NCBI GenBank assembly: GCA_002420005.1
Contig: DIHE01000160.1
Location: forward strand, 18,614 to 82,613
Origin: Holophagales bacterium UBA5704
Lineage (GTDB): Bacteria > Acidobacteriota > Thermoanaerobaculia > Multivoradales > UBA5704
DNA: 64,000 nucleotides
Direction of reading: 5' to 3'
Under the pieces are notes generated by a model. That model saw only the letters and a program-made list of their open reading frames with translations. It ran no database searches and had not been told where the DNA came from. Position 1 is the first letter of the stretch; every line of letters begins with the position of its first letter. The position numbers and the translations under genes are program-made. This document shows positions 26,501 to 34,060 of this stretch, piece after piece.

Positions 26501-27669
26501 CCACGAACGCCCGAGCTGCATCTCTGTCCGCCACGATGCTCGATGTCAGCCTGGCCCTCTTCCAGCCTGTTGTGGCCGGCGACGCTGCCACCGGCTTCCG
26601 GGTCCAAGGGACCGGACTCATGACCGGCGATCGGATCTTCGCGGTTCAGGAAGAAGGAGGGCTCAAGATCGCGGCGAGGAAACATGACGAAATCGGCCTC
26701 GAAGCCCTGCGGCGTCTGGAGCAGGGCGATCTACCGGGTTCCCGGCAATGGCTGGATTGGGCGCAGGAGGACAAGCGCAAGATCAGAGGCGAGGATCCGC
26801 TCGCCTCCCACCCCCTCGTCACGCTGTGGACCGCGGGCACGGAGGCAGGCGCCGAGGAGGCCCGCTGTGCCGCGGCGACCCTCCTGGCCGGCGGCAACTT
26901 CTCGGAGAAGGCGCTGCCCCTTCTCCTTGCCTGCCGTACCGCGGCACCGGAAGGCCCACGGCGCACGGCGTTCGATCTGGCTCTCGCCTGGACCAGCCAG
27001 CGTCTCGGCCGTTTCGCCGATCTGGACACTGTGGCACAGCGTCTGGCCGCCGCGCACCCGACGTCCCTGAGCGCCTACGAGCTCCGCGAGACGGCGCTCA
27101 CCCTGCTCGCGCGCTGGGAGGACCTGCGCCGTCACGCCGAAGAACGGCTGGCGCTCACGCCGAACGACCTTGCGGCGTTGCTCACGCTGCATAGGGTCGC
27201 CGACATACAAGGAAACCTGGAGGAATCCCGGCAGTGGTTGCAGCAGGCGGTCGAGAGCGGCAAGGCGTCCTCCACCGTCTACAACAATCTCGCCTGGCTC
27301 ACCTTGGTGCGAGGCGAGGTCGACGATCAATCCATCGAGCACGCCCAACGGGCCGCGACGCTCGACCAGTACAAAGACCCTACGTCTCTCCATACCCTGG
27401 CCGCTCTTTACGCCGAGCAGGGAAAGACGGCGGAGGCCTACCAGCTCATCCTTCAAGCCCTGGAGCTCAAGGACGACAAGAAACCTGAATCGGACGACTG
27501 GTACGTCTTCGGCCGCCTCGCCGAGCGCTACGGCATGCCGGACGAGGCGCGCCGGTTCTACGCCCGCGTCGAGCCACCGCAGAAGGGAGACACGGAAGCC
27601 ATTTCGACGTACCGGCTGGCCCGGCGCCGGCTCGATGCGCTCAAGCCGGCGCCGGGGAGCGAGCCGTAG
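23503..27669 (+). CDS. DUF3857 / transglutaminase-like / TPR exported protein
   Basis: 1388 residues. Signal peptide within the first 32; a DUF3857 domain at about 55-270 ('VYRIVNAQATEDWHSIQ'); a transglutaminase-like domain at about 300-480 with Cys in 'KFGDCKDKS', His in 'GAFNHAIVV' and Asp in 'IDPTDRYA' as the expected triad; then a beta-rich linker and TPR-like helical repeats from about 680 to the end. The start could be the ATG at 23503 or at 23527. Proteins with this layout are periplasmic and of unknown substrate in Bacteroidota and Acidobacteriota. It converges on the fifth VWFA gene. Confidence 0.85.
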   Translation: MLRNRRSKMSLSVFTLALTVLASGTLGTARLAATEPAPWEAGAFAADPSALLQAAAQVTAGDGDSSVVVLFSETRLRFEEDGRKTRVQHTVYRIVNAQATEDWHSIQMPWFPWYQERPELRARVISADGTVHTLDPATVTEAALVQEPSVFEDGRILRAPLPATGPGAIVEQQTTLREFAPFFAQGTTDQVFLRWFVPIRHARLLIDAPEGLPLHYVFRQLPEEGLRVEVADGRRRLSYEARDLAPIGELESHQPPDVRNFPYVALSTGASWAAVAQGYAEIVERAVRDAGQTPEIQAFLRAVREPGASRRAIIDRVLARIGTDIRYTGVELGMGRIVPRPPAATLKSKFGDCKDKSVLLVALLRALDIPAEVALVSVGEDKVEIEPSLPGIGAFNHAIVVLPATADSPEIWIDPTDRYARAGDLGAAAQGRLALIADSTTRDLVRTPESTAKDNRVLETREFFLADLGPARVVETSETWGEIERLFRGFYADKDDKAQREILTGGLEASYLAAELGDFEISDPFDLATPFRSRVEALKAQRGFTDLQNAVVAVFPSSALAFLPPALTAPETGKDGKPKPRQTDYHLARPFQSEVRYRVVPPDGFRAQTPPPGRVRQIGPATLSEEYAVADDGTLLATLRFAVDQRRLTAGEVEALRKAAQEVADEKPVLLQLEQVGEALLTTGRVPEALQELHTLVARSPGKPLPRIHLSRALLAGGMGTAARETARRAVELDPSSATALQSLAWILQHDEIGRRFGPGFDRSGAIAAYREAKKLDAKDTAIRTDLAILLEHDEKGRQYTPDADLAAAITEYRALRTELDDKSLDANLLAALMWAGRFAEMKELLVELGDFAAYPNLWLVAVAATDGAEAAIREAERHIANGEERRNSLLEASQELAKMRRYAEAATLAADAARQAPNAAEILARVQTLRKVRRHEELVLSPEDPADLARRLSIVSLQPGPFDGAQLSALFSHGFLQELDGNNAARRRFEREFEDVREATNARAASLSATMLDVSLALFQPVVAGDAATGFRVQGTGLMTGDRIFAVQEEGGLKIAARKHDEIGLEALRRLEQGDLPGSRQWLDWAQEDKRKIRGEDPLASHPLVTLWTAGTEAGAEEARCAAATLLAGGNFSEKALPLLLACRTAAPEGPRRTAFDLALAWTSQRLGRFADLDTVAQRLAAAHPTSLSAYELRETALTLLARWEDLRRHAEERLALTPNDLAALLTLHRVADIQGNLEESRQWLQQAVESGKASSTVYNNLAWLTLVRGEVDDQSIEHAQRAATLDQYKDPTSLHTLAALYAEQGKTAEAYQLILQALELKDDKKPESDDWYVFGRLAERYGMPDEARRFYARVEPPQKGDTEAISTYRLARRRLDALKPAPGSEP

Positions 27670-27693
27670 CCGACGGAGCGGCCACGCCCCGTC

Positions 27694-29166
27694 CTACTTC
27701 CCGCCGCGATCCGGTGCGATCTCCGCCCGCCCCCAGAGGACCCGGCCGGTCACCGGGTCGCGCACCGTGAAGACGAGCTGCTGCGGGGTCTCGCGCAGGG
27801 CGAGGACGGTGCGGAAGCGGGCATACGTGCGCGCCGGCGGCACGGTGGCCATCTGGGCCTGCAGGCGCAAGGCCGGCAGGTCGGCCCGGCGGCCGTTCTC
27901 GTCGGCGGCGGCCACGGCGAGCGGGACCTCGGCCAGATAGCCCGTCCCCTGTGGCTGGAGCGCCAGGGCTTCCACCGGCACACCGAGCATCACCGGAACG
28001 TCGAGCGACTTGCGGTGGCGCACCGGGGCCCCCAGCTCGACGATCAGGCGGCGGTCTTCCGCCGGGCCGCCGAACAGCAGCACACTCTCGGCCCGCCGGG
28101 CGGTTTCGGTGCTCGGCGATTTATCCGCGAAACCGGCGCGCGAGCGCACGTGAAGGCCGGGCCGCCGGACCTCCACCGTGATCGCATGGCTTCGGTCGTC
28201 CGCCTTCCAGGTGGGCGTAAAGCCGATCCCGTAGTAGGTGCCCGCATCCGCCACCACCTGCCGGAAGGCGTCGTTCTTCGCCGAGACCATCACCCGGCCC
28301 CCGGTGGCCCGCGCCAGGTCATCCAAGGCGGTCACCAGCGGGGCATCCGAGAGCGACGCATCCGTCGGATAAAGCGTGTAGCCGAGGCGATTGGCCGCCT
28401 CGAGAAGAGGTCCGTAGAGCTCGGGCTCGACGGACAGCGACCAGGCCGCCGACATGAAGAACAGAACCTTGCGGCCGGGAGGCGTTTCGAACCCACGCAG
28501 CGCAGCGGCAGCCATCCCGGCCGTCCGTCCGAGCTGCGTGCGGGCCTCCGGGCTGATCCGGTGCGAGAGCGCCTCCAGGATCGCCACCACCTCCTCGGCT
28601 TCGAAACTGGCGGCGTTATCCTTGATCCAGTCCACGTCGGCCTGCAAAGCGGCCTGATGGGCCAACATCCGCCCACCCAAGGCAGGGCGTTGCCTCGCCA
28701 TCTGGAAGATTGTGCGCAGCCGGTCGCGGTCGCCGGTCCAGCCGCAGAGGGTTTCGACGTGGGCACCGTCGAAAGCGAGAACCGCCATGCGATCCACCGG
28801 CCGCAGCAGGGTCAGGTCGCGTTCGAGCTTCTCCAGCAGGTCATTGCGCCGGTTGGCGAGCGAGAAGGAGTCGTCGAGATACACCAGATAGCTCTGCCCC
28901 ACCTCCTCGCCCGCGGCGGCTGTTCCATCCATCACCTCGGAGAAGTACTCGATGGGAACCTCGCGGCCATCGACCAGCAACCGGAAGTCGGCTGCTGCGA
29001 GCCCCCGCACACGCTCTCCCGAAGCTCCGGTGACCACCGCCTCGACGTTGACGACCCGCACCTCGATCGCCTCGCCGACTGCCGGGACCGCAGGTTCCTC
29101 CTGGGCCACCGCCGGAAACGCCAATCCCCCTGCCACGACGATCATCCATCTCATGGACTGCCGCAT
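27694..29166 (-). CDS. VWFA-related secreted protein (paralogue 5)
   Basis: 490 residues from the ATG at 29166, with AAAAGGAGGA upstream. The signal peptide is followed by 'IEVRVVNVEAVVTGASGERV' and 'DFRLLVDGREVPIEYFSEV'. The VWA metal site is intact ('DDSFS'). 'GRKVLFFMSAAWSLS' and 'TYYGIGFTPTWKADDR' match the cluster at 14.6-21 kb, most closely paralogue 3. It stands apart from the four-gene run, separated by the patatin and DUF3857 genes. The 184 bases upstream hold no gene or clear signal. Confidence 0.85.
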   Translation of the reverse strand: MRQSMRWMIVVAGGLAFPAVAQEEPAVPAVGEAIEVRVVNVEAVVTGASGERVRGLAAADFRLLVDGREVPIEYFSEVMDGTAAAGEEVGQSYLVYLDDSFSLANRRNDLLEKLERDLTLLRPVDRMAVLAFDGAHVETLCGWTGDRDRLRTIFQMARQRPALGGRMLAHQAALQADVDWIKDNAASFEAEEVVAILEALSHRISPEARTQLGRTAGMAAAALRGFETPPGRKVLFFMSAAWSLSVEPELYGPLLEAANRLGYTLYPTDASLSDAPLVTALDDLARATGGRVMVSAKNDAFRQVVADAGTYYGIGFTPTWKADDRSHAITVEVRRPGLHVRSRAGFADKSPSTETARRAESVLLFGGPAEDRRLIVELGAPVRHRKSLDVPVMLGVPVEALALQPQGTGYLAEVPLAVAAADENGRRADLPALRLQAQMATVPPARTYARFRTVLALRETPQQLVFTVRDPVTGRVLWGRAEIAPDRGGK

Positions 29167-29350
29167 ACCGTCCTCCTTTTCCCAGGCGCCGCCGATGTTC
29201 GAGCATTCCATTGCAAGGGCAGTGCCTGTCCCTTCGGAAGAGGGCACGAGGCCTCAGGACGGCACCAGGCAGTCCTCTCCAGGGGACACGCGCGGCGAAG
29301 GTGAGGGGACGGCCTGGCCGGCCCGAACGGAGCGAGGAGACCGCAGCCTT

Positions 29351-29914
29351 CTACGAGACGGGCGGCGCCTGCGGTGGCAGGCGGTGGACGCGATAGACGT
29401 AGTTGAGGCCGGAGGCCACGGTCAGGGCGGCGACGGCCATGAGGAGCCAATCCACGACAGGATTGAGCTGCGGCACGATCGCAGAAATGAGGACCAGCAC
29501 GACGGCCACCACCTGGACGAGCGTGTTGAGCTTGCCGAGCACGGAGGGAGGGAAGGTCTTCACCCCGGCAGCGAGGTAGAGCACCAGCGCCACCGCCACC
29601 ATGGAGACGTCGCGGGCGATGATCAGCACGGTCACCCAGAGGGGAATCTGGGTGCCATGGTTCAGATGCGGGAACGACAGCACGATATAGGCGGAGGTCA
29701 GGAGCAGCTTGTCCGCGATCGGATCGAGGTACGTGCCGAGGACCGACTGCTGATTCCAGAACCGGGCGACGAAGCCGTCCAGGGCGTCGGTCAGGCCCGC
29801 GATGGCGAAGATGAGGAGGGCCTTGCGCGACTCGCCGTCGATCACCGCGATGATGAACAGAGGGACCAGCGCGATGCGGAGCAGGGACAGGAAGTTCGGG
29901 ACGGTGAGCTTCAT
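29351..29914 (-). CDS. pgsA: CDP-alcohol phosphatidyltransferase, probably phosphatidylglycerophosphate synthase
   Basis: 187-residue integral membrane enzyme with about five helices. The diagnostic motif D(x2)DG(x2)AR(x8)G(x3)D(x3)D is complete in 'DALDGFVARF' and 'LGTYLDPIADK'. Length and the 'TVPNFLSLLRIALVP' start fit PgsA, which makes phosphatidylglycerophosphate from CDP-diacylglycerol; other CDP-alcohol transferases are possible. The start overlaps the upstream lipoprotein stop by four bases, closing the miaA-hfq-lipoprotein-pgsA run. Confidence 0.9.
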   Translation of the reverse strand: MKLTVPNFLSLLRIALVPLFIIAVIDGESRKALLIFAIAGLTDALDGFVARFWNQQSVLGTYLDPIADKLLLTSAYIVLSFPHLNHGTQIPLWVTVLIIARDVSMVAVALVLYLAAGVKTFPPSVLGKLNTLVQVVAVVLVLISAIVPQLNPVVDWLLMAVAALTVASGLNYVYRVHRLPPQAPPVS

Positions 29915-31299
29915 GAGGCCCCCAGAAGCTTCAGCGTCCGACGGATGAGCTCGACCGCCGCGCCTCCCGAAAGCGCCTCGCCCGGCCGGCATTCTTCGTC
30001 GCTCAACAGCAGGTCACAACCCAGGGCACCGGCACAGACCGAGCTTTGTGCCGCCGCGCCGTCCAGGCAGGAAAGGCCCTCGCCGAAGCTCGCCAGCGTG
30101 CGCAGGAGGACCCGCAGAGCACCACTGCGGCGCAGGGGGGCGGACGGCGAAAAGTGGTGGAGCGTCGCATCGACGTCCATCAGGCCCAGATTGACCACGC
30201 GCACGATCTCCTCCTGGCGTGGATGGTCGAGCACGTCGGTGGCGATGCGCCCGGCCGAGGGGCGGGCATAGCGGACATCCGGCACCAGCCAGTACAAGAG
30301 CACGGCGAAGTCCGCCCGGTCCAGGTCCGGGTGGGCCGCGACGTCCTGCACGGCCTGGGGAAGCATCGACAGGCGCCAGCGGTAGCGGGCGGCGTCCAGC
30401 AGGCGCGCCGCCGCGGCATCGTCCGGATGCTCGGCGGCCAGACCCTGCGCGATCTGCAACCCCTGGCTCGGGTCGCCCACGGCAAGCTCCAGCTCGACGC
30501 GCCGCTCGAGAATCTCGCGGTCGGCCGGGCGCCGGGCGGCGAGCAGCTGGACGGCGGCGAGCTCCGCCACCTCATCCCCCTTGGCGACCGCCACCGAGCG
30601 CGCGCCTTCAAGCGTCGCCAGCTCGGAAGGCGCCCAGCTCTGGAGCAGATCCAGATTCTTCTGCGCTTCGTCCAGCTTGCCGGTGCGCAGTCCCTCCTGC
30701 AAGCGGTGGGCGAGGATCTCGACCGCCCGCGGGTGCAGCTCTCCCAGCCGCTGGAGAGCCAACGGCTGGCGCGTCCCGATCGCCCGATAGGCGGCATAGG
30801 CGAGGGCGACGTCGCCCAGCTCCTCGGCGGCACGGCCGAGCAGCAACTGGCCCGCCACGTAGGTCGGCAGCCGGTCACCGACCGGCAGCAGACGGTCGAC
30901 CACCGCACGGTACAAGCCTTCGGCGAAGTCGGCCTGCGCGGCCAGCACGTGGGCCGGAGGAAGGGCGGCGTCGATGTCCAACAAGCCCGCCGCGGCATCG
31001 CGCGCTCCGGCGACGTCGCTCTCCCTCACCAGCGCGCGATGGGCCACCCGGAGCTCGTCGGCCCGGGTCGGATCGATCTCCTGTGCGTATCCTTCCAGAG
31101 GATCGGCCAGATACACCGCGACCGCTCGGGGCAGACCCCGATCCTCGATGACAGGAGCCGGCACCGGCGCCGTCACCCGCGGCGCGCACGCACCCAGACC
31201 CAGACCGGTCAGCACGACCGCCGCCCAGGCGGCAGGCCGGCCACCTCCCCCGGACCTACGCCGAAGAATGGGGTGCTGCAGCAATCGTAACAATGGCAT
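29911..31299 (-). CDS. TPR-like lipoprotein
   Basis: 462 residues. A basic N-terminus and hydrophobic stretch end in the lipobox-like LGLGAC, so the mature protein is probably a lipoprotein. The rest is helical with TPR-like pairs ('AGARDAAAGLLDIDAALPPAHV', 'ALAYAAYRAIGTRQP', 'AVGDPSQGLQIAQGLAAEHP'). A late cysteine-bearing region ('LSCLDGAA', 'ALGCDLL', 'EECRPGE') has no recognised match. The first 15 codons overlap the 3' end of hfq and the last codons overlap pgsA by four bases. Confidence 0.7.
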   Translation of the reverse strand: MPLLRLLQHPILRRRSGGGGRPAAWAAVVLTGLGLGACAPRVTAPVPAPVIEDRGLPRAVAVYLADPLEGYAQEIDPTRADELRVAHRALVRESDVAGARDAAAGLLDIDAALPPAHVLAAQADFAEGLYRAVVDRLLPVGDRLPTYVAGQLLLGRAAEELGDVALAYAAYRAIGTRQPLALQRLGELHPRAVEILAHRLQEGLRTGKLDEAQKNLDLLQSWAPSELATLEGARSVAVAKGDEVAELAAVQLLAARRPADREILERRVELELAVGDPSQGLQIAQGLAAEHPDDAAAARLLDAARYRWRLSMLPQAVQDVAAHPDLDRADFAVLLYWLVPDVRYARPSAGRIATDVLDHPRQEEIVRVVNLGLMDVDATLHHFSPSAPLRRSGALRVLLRTLASFGEGLSCLDGAAAQSSVCAGALGCDLLLSDEECRPGEALSGGAAVELIRRTLKLLGAS

Positions 31300-31474
31300 G
31301 CTTGTAGATGAGGATCTCTTTCCCCTCGCTCTCCACGACGACGGCGAAGCGATCGAACCGCTTCAGGCGCCCCAGGAGATGGCGGCCGGTGACCAGCTCC
31401 ACCAGCATCGTCTGCCCTTCCTTCAGACTCTGGAAGAGGTAACCGTCTTGAATATTGATGTTGTGCTTAACCAT
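31256..31474 (-). CDS. hfq: RNA chaperone Hfq
   Basis: 72 residues. The Sm1 motif ('NINIQDGYLFQSLKEGQ', 'VELVTGRHLLGRLKRFDRFA') and Sm2 motif ('LIYKHAIVTI') are both present, with the YKHA residues that line the proximal RNA-binding face. It mediates sRNA-mRNA pairing as a hexamer in the cytoplasm. It overlaps miaA by eight bases, the miaA-hfq order conserved in many bacteria, and a GGGAGGG ribosome-binding site lies inside the miaA 3' end. The short C-terminal tail is simply 'APHSSA'. Confidence 0.95.
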   Translation of the reverse strand: MVKHNINIQDGYLFQSLKEGQTMLVELVTGRHLLGRLKRFDRFAVVVESEGKEILIYKHAIVTIAAAPHSSA

Positions 31475-32423
31475 ACGCCCTCCCGGGGCTCCTGCGATTG
31501 GCATAATCAAGTACTCTATAGAAAAGAAGACGGTTGAGTTCCTGTGCCGAGAACCAGGTGATCTCGGGTTCCTTCCGAAACCAGGTCTCTTGTCGTTTGG
31601 CGAAGCGACGTGTCGCTTGGATCGTCTCGGCGATGGCTCGATCGAGAGACCATGTCCCCCCCAGATGCTGCACGATCTGACGATATCCGATGGCTTGAAA
31701 GGCGGGAAGGTCCGGGCTGAGCCCCCGAGCCAGCAGGCCGGCCACCTCCTCCACCCACCCCTTCTTGACCATGCGGGCCACACGGCCCGCGATTTGATCG
31801 TATAGGATGCCCCGCGGAACCGTCAATCCGACACGGAGGGCTTCAATGCGCTCTGTGCCAAAGGGTTGACGGGAAAGGAACGCGGAGAGGGGCTCGCCGC
31901 TCACCAGGGCGACCTCGAGCGCACGCAGGATGCGCTGGGTGTCGCCCGCTCCCAGCCGCCCGGCGGTGACCGGATCGAGCCGGCGGAGCTCGCCGGCCAG
32001 CACGGGCAGCCCCTCCTCCTTCAGCCGCTCGCGCAGCGCCTCGCGCACCTCCGGATCGCCGGGAGGGATCGGGCTGATCCCCTCAAACAAGGCGCGCAGG
32101 TAGAGCCCGCTGCCCCCGACCACGATGGGCCGCCGGCCGCGCCCGCGGATCTCCTCGATCGCCGCCCGGGCCAGACGGGCGAAGTCGCCGGCCGAAGCAC
32201 GCTCGTGCGGCTCGAGGATGTCCAGCAGATGATGCGGCACCCGCGCCCGCTCCTCCGGTCCCGGCTTGGCCGTGCCGATGTCCAGGCCGCGATAGAGCTG
32301 GAGGGCGTCGGCATTGATGATCTCTCCCTCCAGCTGCTCCGCCAGCGCCATCCCCAGGGCACTCTTGCCCGTGGCGGTCGCACCGACGATGGCGAGGACG
32401 GGGGGCTCGGGTGGCGAAGGCAT
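31467..32423 (-). CDS. miaA: tRNA dimethylallyltransferase
   Basis: 318 residues. Adds a dimethylallyl group to A37 of tRNAs reading UNN codons. The P-loop 'GATATGKS' sits near the start, followed by 'INADALQLYRGLDIGTAKP' and 'VGGSGLYLRAL', all typical. The DxxQ-type substrate motif reads 'DALQLY' (often DSxQ), a mild variation. It is the first gene of the miaA-hfq-lipoprotein-pgsA run. Confidence 0.95.
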   Translation of the reverse strand: MPSPPEPPVLAIVGATATGKSALGMALAEQLEGEIINADALQLYRGLDIGTAKPGPEERARVPHHLLDILEPHERASAGDFARLARAAIEEIRGRGRRPIVVGGSGLYLRALFEGISPIPPGDPEVREALRERLKEEGLPVLAGELRRLDPVTAGRLGAGDTQRILRALEVALVSGEPLSAFLSRQPFGTERIEALRVGLTVPRGILYDQIAGRVARMVKKGWVEEVAGLLARGLSPDLPAFQAIGYRQIVQHLGGTWSLDRAIAETIQATRRFAKRQETWFRKEPEITWFSAQELNRLLFYRVLDYANRRSPGRAYG

Positions 32424-32515
32424 GCAGGGGACAGTGTACCCTCAACACTGAAGGCGGAGTTGCTCAGACTCCCACGAAAGTGACCGTCACTGCCTCTCGG
32501 GTCGTTCCCAACAGC

Positions 32516-32533
32516 TGGCCGGATCTCCGGCCA
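32516..32533 (-). terminator. hairpin between the caspase-like gene and miaA
   Basis: TGGCCGG-ATCT-CCGGCCA is a perfect 7-bp stem with a four-base loop, about 65 bases downstream of the caspase-like gene on the minus strand. No T-run follows. It may separate the CHAT island from the housekeeping genes; the miaA promoter must lie in 32424-32515. Confidence 0.4.
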
Positions 32534-32597
32534 TGCCTCCGTGGCAGCGCTTCGGGGCGGCCTGCCCAGCTCCATCATGCTCGACATCCAGAGGGCG

Positions 32598-34028
32598 CTA
32601 CTCCCGCCAGGTCAAACGCACCGCGGGATCGCCCAGGACCACGAAATTGCGGGCATCGTGACCCGCCTTCACCCGCCGGGCGAGATCAGCCATACCACTA
32701 GCCGAAAGGTAACCGGCTTCCTGCCAACCCAACAAATCCCTGTTCGTGCTCACCGCCAGCTCTGCATGCCGCTGATTGATGAACTCCGTGGCCGCCCCGA
32801 TGGGGTAGCCGTCCAGGAGGCGTCCCAGTACGCTCTCAAAAACCTGGGGCTGGCTCCTGCCACTCCAACTGAAGGAGAGGGTGAAGGCTCTGTCAACATG
32901 GCCGAGCACCGCAAGGCAACCACCCTTGGGATGCGCCAGCAAGCTCTTCGCAAGACCCGACAGAAAGGTCCGAGGCGCGAGAGACGAAGGAGTGTCAATG
33001 TGTGGAACTCCGCTCTCGGCGTCGAAGTCAGAAACCTCGGGAGTGCCAGCGCTGTAGCAGGCGAACAAGAACGCAATCATACCCCGCAGGTCGGCCTCCG
33101 CGCTCACATCCACGGAGGAGAAATACTGCTCCGGCGGAATGGCCTTCTCCTCACCCTCTGCAGGCCGCTCCCACTCCTGGCAGAGGAGCGCACCCTGATC
33201 TCGCATCTGCAGTGGATCACCCGCCGGAAAGCGCATTCCGTGCGTAGCGGCCATGAGAAGGGCCGCCCTCTCCGGCCCACCGACAAGAGGGCCCAGGTTT
33301 CTCTTGATCGCCTCCTCTCCAAAGACTCGCGCCTGAGGCCAATGCCTGTATTGGTCCCGAAGAGCCTCTGCGAGCGGCCGGACCAGGTCGGTCAATGTGC
33401 GTTCCGTCGGACGGTCGCCTTTGTTGCTCGTCCCGAAAAAAGCAATCCGCCGTGGAGGTCGAACACTGTTGTCCTTCTCCGCCGCCAGCACTCCTGCGGC
33501 GTAGTTCCCGTAGTCCTCGACCTTCTCGAAATAGAGCCGCCCCACCGCGTACTGGACGTCGAGGTCGTACTGGAACTGGAACGGGAGAGTTCGCGGATCG
33601 CCGACCAGAAGGACGTAGTAAGGTACAAACCTCGGGTCGGCTGGCCCATTGTCGGCCCTTTTCGCCTGAAGAAACTGCTCCTTCGTCTGCCCGATCTCAT
33701 AGGTGAATTCCTGGTACAAGGTTCCCGCCTGCTCCGATCGGTGTCGCAGCAGGGGGCTCAGTGCTTTTCGGACGTCGGCACTCACGTCTGGTGCGAAGAT
33801 GACACACCACCCCGCCGACGCCAAGCTCTTGGGATCAACCCGGTGGACCGGCTGACGGAAGGGGTCGTCAATGCCGAACTGCTCGACCCACCAAAGATAG
33901 GTTCGATAGGCTGCCGGATCCATGGGAGCCACTCTCAGCTCGCGGAGGACCTCGCGGTCACTCCACGCGGGCAAGTACGCCCCGGTCCTCGCGTCAACCC
34001 CGTTGTAGAGCGGCTCCTCGTTGCTCAT
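32598..34028 (-). CDS. caspase-fold (C14/CHAT-like) protein
   Basis: 476 residues from the ATG at 34028. A caspase-like dyad is visible: His in 'LLMAATHGMRFPAGD' and Cys in 'AFLFACYSAGTPE', each at the end of a hydrophobic strand as in CHAT and clostripain/caspase proteases. The N-terminal 200 residues ('YYVLLVGDPRTLPFQFQYDL') resemble gingipain/C25-like neighbours more than classic CHAT. 'GGCLAVLGHVDRAFTLSFSW' follows the Cys. No membrane segment is present. Its start lies 32 bases beyond the TM-TPR-CHAT gene's stop on the same strand, so they may be co-transcribed. Substrate unknown. Confidence 0.65.
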   Translation of the reverse strand: MSNEEPLYNGVDARTGAYLPAWSDREVLRELRVAPMDPAAYRTYLWWVEQFGIDDPFRQPVHRVDPKSLASAGWCVIFAPDVSADVRKALSPLLRHRSEQAGTLYQEFTYEIGQTKEQFLQAKRADNGPADPRFVPYYVLLVGDPRTLPFQFQYDLDVQYAVGRLYFEKVEDYGNYAAGVLAAEKDNSVRPPRRIAFFGTSNKGDRPTERTLTDLVRPLAEALRDQYRHWPQARVFGEEAIKRNLGPLVGGPERAALLMAATHGMRFPAGDPLQMRDQGALLCQEWERPAEGEEKAIPPEQYFSSVDVSAEADLRGMIAFLFACYSAGTPEVSDFDAESGVPHIDTPSSLAPRTFLSGLAKSLLAHPKGGCLAVLGHVDRAFTLSFSWSGRSQPQVFESVLGRLLDGYPIGAATEFINQRHAELAVSTNRDLLGWQEAGYLSASGMADLARRVKAGHDARNFVVLGDPAVRLTWRE

Positions 34029-34060
34029 CGTTCCTGCTCCCTCTCTTCGCATCTTGCGAC

